Source: Mesoaciditoga lauensis cd-1655R = DSM 25116 (lineage in GTDB: Bacteria; Thermotogota; Thermotogae; Mesoaciditogales; Mesoaciditogaceae). Taken from it: a DNA stretch of 64,000 nt. Location of the stretch: the NCBI RefSeq assembly GCF_000745455.1, contig NZ_JQJI01000001.1:110380-174379 (forward strand), written 5' to 3'. Below, one piece after another: positions 57,981 through 64,000 of the stretch. Both the position numbers and the translations under genes were made by a program. Position 1 is the stretch's first letter, and each line of letters opens with the position of its first letter. The notes beneath the pieces were generated by a model. That model was not told where the DNA came from, ran no database searches, and saw only the letters and a program-made list of their open reading frames with translations.

Positions 57981-59261
57981 TCAATATTCAACTTTCTCCA
58001 GCCGTGATAATTCAAATTTCTTCCTTCCCACTTTAGCACACGGTTTTCCGTTAACTTCGACTATGTCCGCGGTTATATCCACTTTCTCTTTCAAAAGTGA
58101 AGAACCAACTCCGTAAGCGTCTACCGGGACATCTAATTTTTCAAAAAGCGCTATCTTTTCAGCGTTAAAGCCCCCTGAAACTATTATCTTTAAATCCTCT
58201 AACCCCATCGAATCGAATTCTTTTCTAGCTTTCCACACGAGTTCGGGGCAAACACCAAGCGACATTTCTCCTATCGGCGTGACGGATTTGTCTCGCAAAG
58301 TACCGGAAGTATCAAATCTTACACCCCATATCTTGTTTTTTCCAGAACCTATTATTTTGCTTAAATCAGCGCCTTCACGATATTTCTCGCCCGTAACGTA
58401 TTCATAGAAATCTTTCAACATTTTCTTCGTCGTGCCTATAACATCGTTTTCCCAATCTACCAAAATGATTCTGTTAACATGAGTGCCTATGTACTGATCG
58501 AACTTAATAGCAGCTGTCGATGTGGAGCCATTGTAGGCGGCTATCAAAGCATGCGGAACAGTTCCTGTGGCTTCAGCTCCCCAATAGTCAGCATTCGCAT
58601 CTGTTGAAACAACATTTGCGCCCGATTTGAAAGCTGCGTATCCATCCGTTGCCTGTACCCAGTAATGATCGAAACGAGCTGAAAAGAACAGAATTGGTTT
58701 TCCATTCGCAACCTTTGTCACCCTTTTAACCGCCGTTGCCGTTGAACTCCCTCTTGCTATAACACCCAGGAGTACGGTTTCCAAATATCCAAAGTACGAC
58801 GGATCACCCTCTATCGTCATTATCGGTTCCATATCTTTTGCTTCTTCTCCATCGTATAAAGCTTTAACTTCTATTTCCGAAAATTTGTCAATCCATAGGT
58901 TGTTAAGTGCTTCACGAAGATCCCATCGTTTGCGATTAACTTTCTCTATTTCCTCTCTGTCCATCACGTAAACGGCGTTTTGTAGTTCACGTTCTGCGGC
59001 TAAGAGCTGTTTAAAAAGAGAGTCCGCTTTTTCCTCATCCTTGTAATAACCCGTGCAAAGTTTTAATATCGCAAGCGCTTCGTCTATTCCAACGATCACC
59101 GCATCCCTTCTAGGAAAAAATTGGTAAAGCACATGAGGATGATGATCGTCCTTTTTCAACACCTCAACGTATCTTGTGAAATACTTATCCGAATAATACC
59201 CCGCTCTTATTCTGTCTATAGGCACTTTAAAAACCCTTGGATCTAACCTTTGAGATCTCAC
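57981..59261 (-). CDS. Nicotinate phosphoribosyltransferase
   Basis: Salvages nicotinate to nicotinate mononucleotide. About 426 residues: start region DPRVFKVPIDRIRAGYYSDKYF, then the phosphoribosyltransferase barrel with RGSSTATAVKRVTKVA, ARFDHYWVQATDGYAAF, WGVRFDTSGTL and IIVSGGFNAEKIALFE. GTG at 59261 is chosen because GGAGGTGA lies 5 bases before it; an upstream start at 59300 overlaps the nicotinamidase gene. Together with the nicotinamidase and nadD this forms a Preiss-Handler salvage route. Confidence 0.9.
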   Translation of the reverse strand: MRSQRLDPRVFKVPIDRIRAGYYSDKYFTRYVEVLKKDDHHPHVLYQFFPRRDAVIVGIDEALAILKLCTGYYKDEEKADSLFKQLLAAERELQNAVYVMDREEIEKVNRKRWDLREALNNLWIDKFSEIEVKALYDGEEAKDMEPIMTIEGDPSYFGYLETVLLGVIARGSSTATAVKRVTKVANGKPILFFSARFDHYWVQATDGYAAFKSGANVVSTDANADYWGAEATGTVPHALIAAYNGSTSTAAIKFDQYIGTHVNRIILVDWENDVIGTTKKMLKDFYEYVTGEKYREGADLSKIIGSGKNKIWGVRFDTSGTLRDKSVTPIGEMSLGVCPELVWKARKEFDSMGLEDLKIIVSGGFNAEKIALFEKLDVPVDAYGVGSSLLKEKVDITADIVEVNGKPCAKVGRKKFELSRLEKVEY

Positions 59262-59265
59262 AAAT

Positions 59266-59802
59266 TCACCTCCACATTTCAACTCTAGCGCCCAGCACAT
59301 CTTTCATCTGTGAAATGGCAAATTCATGCAACTTTTCATCGTAAGATACCACGGCGTTTTCATATAATATAACTTCGTAATCCCTGTTTCTCAACTCTTC
59401 AACGTTGAAAAAAACACATATGTTTGTGGCAACCCCACAAACTCCAACGCTTTTCGGGGACAATACGTTGAGTTTTTCATCTAAATTCGTTTTGTAAAAA
59501 GCGGAAAACTTTCTTTTTTTTACAAAAAATGCTTTATCATATCCTTTTACGGTCTCTTTTAATTCCTTGAATAATTCCGCTCCCCACGTGTTTTTCACGC
59601 AATGAGGTGGAAAGAGTTTGAATTCCTCATCGTTTTTCTCATGCCAGTCTTGGGTAAAAATGATATGCTTTCCCCTCTTGATGTGTTCTTTCACACAGTC
59701 AAGAACAACTGGTTTTACATCTTCTGCTTTTTTGAAGTACAAAGCGCCACCCTGCGTTACAAAGTCGTTTTGCATATCCACAACCATCAGCAAATCATGC
59801 AT
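59266..59802 (-). CDS. pncA: Nicotinamidase
   Basis: Hydrolyses nicotinamide to nicotinate. 178 residues; catalytic triad D9 (VVDMQNDF), K95 or K96 (FFVKKRKFSAF) and C129 (GVCGVATNICV); metal ligands D52, H54 and H67 in FTQDWHEKNDEE and PPHC. It overlaps the preceding 175-residue gene by 8 bases and is 4 bases from the next gene with its chosen start. Confidence 0.93.
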   Translation of the reverse strand: MHDLLMVVDMQNDFVTQGGALYFKKAEDVKPVVLDCVKEHIKRGKHIIFTQDWHEKNDEEFKLFPPHCVKNTWGAELFKELKETVKGYDKAFFVKKRKFSAFYKTNLDEKLNVLSPKSVGVCGVATNICVFFNVEELRNRDYEVILYENAVVSYDEKLHEFAISQMKDVLGARVEMWR

Positions 59803-60322
59803 AAACGTTCACCAGGCTTTCCACATTTTCAAGGGGAATCTTCCCCATTTTCAGCATGTTAAGTGCATTTTCAATTTGTGATATCCTTTTTTGGATCTCT
59901 TCTTTTATTGCCAAATCTTTCGTGCTCTTTAACATATTTTTCAGCGTTCTCAAAGCGTTCTTTAACTTCATCTCAACGCTTTGAAAAGCGGAGGTTGAGG
60001 TTTTATTTCCCTCTCCTGTGGGCTTCACGCCTTTCTCACCGTTTTTGCCGTGCGGATAATATATTTCTACAGTTGTCTTACCCGCAACAGCAGCCAAGAA
60101 GGCTCCTCTTTTACGCATATCCAGCGTTATCACAGAATATATCACATAACCGCCATTTGCGATTGCATCAGCCCGTGCTCTCACGGCATTTCCGGTTTCA
60201 TGACCTGCAACACGGGAAATACTCAACATCGCAGAAGAAGGCGTGGCTATTCCCATTTCTCCCGGATCAAGTTTGTAATACAAAATAGGGTTATCCAGAT
60301 TCAATTCGCGTATTAAATTCAT
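59795..60322 (-). CDS. Unrecognised 175-residue protein
   Basis: Not recognised. The first half holds a glycine/alanine-rich region (RVAGHETGNAVRARADAIA, then NGGYVIYSVITLDMRKRGAF) with a HETG motif that could be part of a metal or nucleotide site; the middle has a short low-complexity Gly/Lys stretch; the last 60 residues are a helical, probably coiled region (LKNALRTLKNMLKSTKDLA). No signal peptide. It leads the cofactor group. ATG at 60322. Confidence 0.55.
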   Translation of the reverse strand: MNLIRELNLDNPILYYKLDPGEMGIATPSSAMLSISRVAGHETGNAVRARADAIANGGYVIYSVITLDMRKRGAFLAAVAGKTTVEIYYPHGKNGEKGVKPTGEGNKTSTSAFQSVEMKLKNALRTLKNMLKSTKDLAIKEEIQKRISQIENALNMLKMGKIPLENVESLVNVYA

Positions 60323-60339
60323 TATGATTCACCGTATCA

Positions 60340-60345
60340 ATTTTA
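60340..60345 (-). promoter_or_regulatory. Candidate -10 for the cofactor operon
   Basis: TAAAAT preceded by TGG on the minus strand (TGGTAAAAT), 18 bases before the ATG at 60322. Same extended -10 form as for recJ and pepP. Confidence 0.35.
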
Positions 60346-60518
60346 CCACGAATTGCAAGTTTAAAGAGATAAAAAACGATAAGAAGTAAGCTCTTAAACT
60401 TAACTCATCTTGTGCATGAACATCACGAAATGTATCACAAAAAGAACATGTGAGCAACATTTGAGTACAACGTTTTTGATTTAGGATTCGCTTTTCAAGC
60501 GGCCAAGGCAATTTTTTC

Positions 60519-60745
60519 GAAGTCCTGTCAGAACGGATTCGCTCTTCTTTCCATCTTACAATTCAAAATATGAGGCACGCTCAGACACTCGTCCATGAGT
60601 GCTTCGCTTTCCCGGCACGTCCTGTGCCTCTCAACCTCATATCTTGAATTTCCAGATGGGAGCTCATATGTTCTGACAAGTACTTCGAGGGTGAGATTTA
60701 ATCCCTTTTTGAAATGCTTTGTAACATTGACGCTCAATGTGAGTT
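60519..60745 (-). repeat. Long-palindrome dispersed repeat, copy D
   Basis: Palindrome with left arm 60519-60575 and right arm 60635-60686 around a centre that holds CACTC-GTCCAT-GAGTG and GGCAC-GTCCT-GTGCC. Arms differ from A/B in sequence but pair equally well (CTTGTCAGAAC with CCTGTCAGAAC; ATATGAGG on both). The outer end GTAACATTGACGCTCAATGTGAGTT equals copy C's start. Sequence to about 60400 (CTTTTCAAGCGG, GGATTCGC) may be a worn continuation. Confidence 0.85.
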
Positions 60746-60835
60746 AACTATTCACTTCTTACGACTCACTATTCACGGCATAAATTCACCGATTTACATA
60801 TATATCGTTAAACTGCATAACCTGAAAAATTCGTG

Positions 60836-60841
60836 TATAAT
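60836..60841 (+). promoter_or_regulatory. Candidate -10 for the ECF/kinase operon
   Basis: TATAAT in CGTGTATAATTACG, 45 bases before the GTG at 60886. The -35 is not clear. Confidence 0.35.
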
Positions 60842-60885
60842 TACGAAAATAGGAATTTCAAATTTACAAAAGGGGGGATTTACGC

Positions 60886-61407
60886 GTGAGTTCAACTAAA
60901 AAAATCGTTTACGGTGGTCTCTTCGTCGCTCTAGGACTGGCACTTTCCATAATTTTCCATTCCTTGGGAAGCAGTCAATTTGGAACCATTTTTTTACCTC
61001 TTCATTTTGTGGTGCTTCTCGCTGGCTTAACCGCAGGACCATGGGTGGGATTAACCTCTGGGCTTCTTATAGCGCCTTTAAGCGGTGTCCTCTTTGGTGC
61101 TCCACCCCTTATGCCTCCCATTGCATTTTTTATGGCATTGGAAATGGCAACATACGGATTTTTGTCAGGTTATTTCGAAGGAAAAAACATGAACGTTTAT
61201 TTGAACTTGGCGATTACTCTTATAAGTGGAAGGATAGTTTACTCTTTAGGATATTACGTCATAGGAGCAATTATCGGCATTCACTTAAGGCCTCTCACCG
61301 CCATATTACTGAGTTTTGGTGAGGGTGCGCCCGGGATTATCATTCAATTTCTCTTAATACCAACCATTTATTACTCGGTTAAAAGGATGAGGTTAGAAAA
61401 CCGTTGA
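60886..61407 (+). CDS. ECF transporter substrate-binding (S) subunit
   Basis: 173-residue membrane protein with about six helices. The pattern LAGLTAGPWVGLTSGLLIAPLSGVLFG, PPLMPPIAFFMALEMATYGFLSGYF is typical of S components of energy-coupling factor vitamin and metabolite transporters, which work with a shared EcfAA'T module (not in the window). Start is GTG with AAGGGGGG 9 bases before it. Substrate is unknown; a PfkB-type kinase follows with a TTGA overlap. Confidence 0.83.
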   Translation: MSSTKKIVYGGLFVALGLALSIIFHSLGSSQFGTIFLPLHFVVLLAGLTAGPWVGLTSGLLIAPLSGVLFGAPPLMPPIAFFMALEMATYGFLSGYFEGKNMNVYLNLAITLISGRIVYSLGYYVIGAIIGIHLRPLTAILLSFGEGAPGIIIQFLLIPTIYYSVKRMRLENR

Positions 61408-62186
61408 TAGAGATAGATGTAGTTGGCGGAATTTTCAGAGATCTTATTTTTTACGGCAACAGACATTCCAAGGATCTTCTTGAAATTCCTGGAGGTACTG
61501 GTTACAACGTTTTTGCCGGCCTTCGTGCACTAGGTGTTAATGTTTATTTTCATGCAAACATAGGAAAAGATTGGCCTTTCGAAAAAGATGATAGTTTTAA
61601 TATTGTTGAAGATAAAAAAAGTGGCGTTTTCGTTTCTTTAAATGAAAATGAAGTACTCGCAGTCTATCGTGGAGCAAATCTCCATGCGAAAAATGAATCT
61701 CTTCGTTCCAAAATACTTTTCTCATCGTTAGAATGCGGAGGAAACACTTTTGAAAGATTTGCAAAAAGTATGAGATCTTCCAATGGCATCGTGCTCCTGG
61801 ATCCAACTCCGGTTTTCGAATGGAAAGATGAATATATTGAACTTTGTGATTATCTTTTACCCAACGAAGAAGAATATAGCGCTATTTTCGGGAAAGATAT
61901 TCCATCTGCAAGGGTTAAAATATTTGAAAAACTGGGAGAAAAAGGCGCAAAGTACATCGAAAAAAATGAAGAACATTCTATTCCCGCTTCACAAGGAGGC
62001 AAATTTTCGCTGGGATGTGGTGATGCTTTTGATACTGCCGTTTTGTACGGTTTGCTCAACAATAAAACACCCCTCGAAATTCTTAAAACGGCAATTGAAA
62101 CTGGTACATCCGCTTCCTTTATTAAGGGAAGCTCTACCGCTGTTGTAGAAGCCATAGAGATCGTAAAACACTATTTTGAACTTTAA
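61404..62186 (+). CDS. PfkB-family carbohydrate or nucleoside kinase
   Basis: 260 residues. The ribokinase-type pattern is present: GGIFRDLIF start, EIPGGTGYNVFAGLRALGV (substrate GG), DPTPVFEWKDE, LLPNEEEYSAIFG, and the anion-hole/catalytic base in SLGCGDAFDTAVLYGLL (Asp). Somewhat short for a PfkB. Start is TTG overlapping the TGA of the S-subunit gene, so it is translationally coupled and probably phosphorylates what that transporter brings in. Confidence 0.85.
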   Translation: MIEIDVVGGIFRDLIFYGNRHSKDLLEIPGGTGYNVFAGLRALGVNVYFHANIGKDWPFEKDDSFNIVEDKKSGVFVSLNENEVLAVYRGANLHAKNESLRSKILFSSLECGGNTFERFAKSMRSSNGIVLLDPTPVFEWKDEYIELCDYLLPNEEEYSAIFGKDIPSARVKIFEKLGEKGAKYIEKNEEHSIPASQGGKFSLGCGDAFDTAVLYGLLNNKTPLEILKTAIETGTSASFIKGSSTAVVEAIEIVKHYFEL

Positions 62187-62209
62187 ACTGGGCACATGTT
62201 GTAAGTGAG

Positions 62210-63313
62210 TTAATTTAACTTCTCACAACTTTCAGCATATTCTTCTTTTAATCCCTCGATTAGCTCTTTGACTGATACGATCTTGTTTACGCGGTAAGCA
62301 TTTGCTCCCGCAAAAGTAAATCCATCGTCCAGTTTCCCTTCTTTGGCGTTTGTCAAGGCACGAGCTATACAGTAAGGAGAGGTCCTGAAATCACAAGTTT
62401 TCAAACACTTCCACGGGCATTTAAATGGCTTTCTTATTCCCTTTTCTACATCTTCTATAAATTTGTTTCTTATGGCCCTGCCTGGCAGTCCGACTGGGCT
62501 TTTTATTATCTCCAGGTCTTCCTTCTTGCATTTTAAGTACATTTCTTTGAATTTCTGGGAAGCATCACACTCGTAAGTGGCAACAAATCTGGTTCCCATT
62601 TGAACACCTGCCGCACCCATTGAAATGTATTTACATATATCCGAACCATCAAATATGCCCCCGGCCGCTACAACTAGGATTTCTTTGTTGAATCTTTTTT
62701 CATACCCCTTAACGGTCTCGAGGATCGGAGGAAATATTTTCTCCAAAGCGTAGTTTGGATCGTCTATCTGTTCCTTCTTAAATCCCAAATGTCCACCAGC
62801 CATTGGCCCTTCTACAACCACTATGGAAGGAACGTTTCCATAATTTTTGGCCCAATAATCGAATATTATCTTTGTCGCACGCGCGGAGGAGACTATGGGA
62901 ACCACCTTGGTGAAAGGTTCTTTTTCACCTTGGGGAATTACTTCTTCTGGAAGCTTCAAAGGAAGACCCGCCCCCAAAAAGACGAAGTTAACCTTTTCCT
63001 CTGCTGATATCTTTATAAGTTCATCCGCATCCGTTAAGGCCATCAGGACGTTCACACCTATAAGTCCATCGGTCATCTCTTTGGCTTTTCTTATTTCTTT
63101 TCTCAGAGCACGCCTGTTAGCACCCTTGAAATTTCTTTCAAAATCTTCTTCAAACATTCCTATACCTGCCGCCCCAATGACACCTATTCCTCCTTCATTG
63201 GCAACGGCCGACGCCAAACCTGACAAGGATACTCCCACACTCATTCCACCTTGAATTATCGGGATCTTCGCCGTAAATTCTCCGATCTTCAAAGAAGGCA
63301 TTTGTCTTTTCAC
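62210..63313 (-). CDS. Nitronate monooxygenase / FabK-like flavoprotein
   Basis: 367-residue FMN-binding TIM barrel of the 2-nitropropane dioxygenase family: IPIIQGGMSVGVSLSGLASAVANEGGIG at the start, GVNVLMAL, VEGPMAGGHLG, AAGGIFDGSDICKYISMGAAGVQMGTRF. An additional C-terminal cluster FKCPWKCLKTCDFRTSPYC holds four cysteines (Cx3Cx3Cx7C), which suggests an iron-sulfur or metal site beyond FMN. Could act as a nitronate monooxygenase or as an enoyl-ACP reductase. Followed upstream (53 bases) by a small Cys-rich gene. Confidence 0.85.
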   Translation of the reverse strand: MKRQMPSLKIGEFTAKIPIIQGGMSVGVSLSGLASAVANEGGIGVIGAAGIGMFEEDFERNFKGANRRALRKEIRKAKEMTDGLIGVNVLMALTDADELIKISAEEKVNFVFLGAGLPLKLPEEVIPQGEKEPFTKVVPIVSSARATKIIFDYWAKNYGNVPSIVVVEGPMAGGHLGFKKEQIDDPNYALEKIFPPILETVKGYEKRFNKEILVVAAGGIFDGSDICKYISMGAAGVQMGTRFVATYECDASQKFKEMYLKCKKEDLEIIKSPVGLPGRAIRNKFIEDVEKGIRKPFKCPWKCLKTCDFRTSPYCIARALTNAKEGKLDDGFTFAGANAYRVNKIVSVKELIEGLKEEYAESCEKLN

Positions 63314-63366
63314 ATTGCACCTCTCAGCATAAAATTAAAGCTCATAAAGCTTCACACTACAGTAGT

Positions 63367-63567
63367 TCAGTATTTTAAGCTTTCATCCAAACTTCCATCT
63401 GGTAACATCCAATCCGGATGATACTCCCCACTTTCTTCCATTTGATACCTTACACAGCTTTTCCAATCACCCATGCAGTAATTCTCTACCCATTTTTTGT
63501 CTATTTTCTCTGATTCATAAAATCTTTTCATTGGACAAACGGGATACCATTTGCATGTTTTTTTCAT
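63367..63567 (-). CDS. Small cysteine-rich protein
   Basis: 66 residues with C5, C11, C31 and C38: KKTCKWYPVCPMKRFYES and VENYCMGDWKSCVRYQME. Also DWMLPDGSLDESL at the end. It resembles small conserved Cys-containing proteins of anaerobes whose function is not assigned; four cysteines could bind a metal or Fe-S cluster. Start ATG at 63567. It precedes the nitronate-monooxygenase-like gene by 53 bases, probably one transcript. Confidence 0.6.
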   Translation of the reverse strand: MKKTCKWYPVCPMKRFYESEKIDKKWVENYCMGDWKSCVRYQMEESGEYHPDWMLPDGSLDESLKY

Positions 63568-63609
63568 AATATACGTCTTCCTTTCCTTTTTTGCAAGTCA
63601 AATTTCAAG

Positions 63610-63720
63610 TATTATAACTCACGTTGTGCGTAAAAGTAACAATTTAAATCAGTGCGAAAAGGAAATCTTTGAAAAAGATAGAAAATGTGTATTTTAAAAG
63701 AGTTTTTATCTGACAGGGCC
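63610..63720 (+). repeat. Fragment of the palindromic repeat's 5' end
   Basis: ATAACTCACGTTGTGCGTAA, then AATTTAAATCAGTGCGAAAAGG, resembles the reversed right end of copy B (GTGCGTGAAAGTGATAATTT, TTAATCAGTGTGAAAAGG). Only about 60-70 bases resemble it; the palindrome is absent. Confidence 0.5.
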
Positions 63721-63745
63721 TCAAGTTAACAAATGAAAGTAAATA

Positions 63746-64000
63746 TTATTTGAAGGCCCTATGAGAAACTCTGAGATTGTTCAGATTCTCAAAGAAAATA
63801 TCTTTACCCATGGTGTAAATCATCTTATTTCTGAATCTCGTGTGAAAAGAATATCTTCCGTCTTTGACAATCCCTTTCGTCATTTCATACATACTCATGT
63901 ATGAAAGTGTGTATATGGATAACAAAGCAAGCAATCTCTTTTCATTCATCCCATTCGAATATTTCCCAAAGCCCATGCCAGTTTTGTAATCTCTGAATGT
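63746..64000 (-). CDS. Probable transposase C-terminus (gene continues past window)
   Basis: The minus-strand frame is open from the window edge to a stop at 63746; 84 residues are seen. Residues such as TFRDYKTGMGF, EKRLLALLSIYTLSY resemble the C-terminal helix region of IS4-type DDE transposases (pattern FRDxK then RLxxLLxI). The call rests on that pattern only. Sequence right after its stop contains GGCCCTGTCAGATAAAAACTC (minus strand), which may be the insertion sequence end. Confidence 0.45.
   Translation of the reverse strand, partial: TFRDYKTGMGFGKYSNGMNEKRLLALLSIYTLSYMSMYEMTKGIVKDGRYSFHTRFRNKMIYTMGKDIFFENLNNLRVSHRAFK

Overview
The window looks like a chromosomal segment from a member of the Thermotogota (Thermotoga relatives), possibly the Mesoaciditogales; the order is a guess. 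Reasons: a dihydrofolate reductase and a dipeptide epimerase resembling the Thermotoga maritima versions, a phosphofructokinase with the pyrophosphate-type signature, an F-type ATP synthase c subunit of the Na+-binding kind, tightly packed gene order, and a two-membrane envelope (BamA, an LptB-like ATPase, an outer-membrane-barrel-like protein). No rRNA, tRNA or CRISPR array was seen.

Layout. 1-1216 (+): the 3' end of uvrB overlapping rnhB. 1198-20294 (-): 24 genes in one direction, no gap above 21 nt, reading recJ, a YqgF-like gene, atpZ, atpI, atpBEFHAGDC, a PPi-type phosphofructokinase, an AMMECR1 gene, an unknown gene, minD, minE, yjbQ, an outer membrane protein, obg, nadD, dipeptide epimerase, folA and a MarR regulator. 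20295-22915: lysA (-) between two direct copies of a palindromic repeat. 22916-29159 (+): sdaAB-sdaAA, a large FtsX-type permease and uvrC. 29134-36834 (-): argS, bamA, rsmH, ftsL-like, ftsI and an lptB-like gene. 37105-53812 (-): pepP, efp, asp23-like, nusB, fhs, folD, xseA, xseB, dxs, asp23-like, fakA-like, greA, lysS, glmM and uvrA. 54294-60322 (-): a cofactor group with nicotinamidase, nicotinate phosphoribosyltransferase, pdxS, pdxT, coaX and a radical-SAM protein. 60886-62186 (+): an ECF substrate-binding subunit with a PfkB-type kinase. 62210 to the end (-): a nitronate-monooxygenase-like enzyme, a small cysteine-rich protein and a probable transposase C-terminus.

How the genes fit together. 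Excision repair is nearly complete (uvrB, uvrA, uvrC) though scattered. ATP synthase sits beside glycolysis and the Min division genes. nadD plus the two salvage enzymes cover NAD; pdxST and coaX cover PLP and the first step of CoA; folA, folD and fhs cover folate one-carbon chemistry. rsmH-ftsL-ftsI is the usual division-cluster order.

The two most notable observations are non-standard. First, uvrC and uvrA have no ATG, GTG or TTG in a usable position; ribosome binding sites point to ATT and CTG starts. Second, a dispersed long-palindrome repeat (four clear copies, two degenerate ones) keeps its base pairing while its sequence changes, and its central module is inverted between copies. Two further genes (pdxT, fakA-like) appear to have a hairpin between the ribosome binding site and the start codon.
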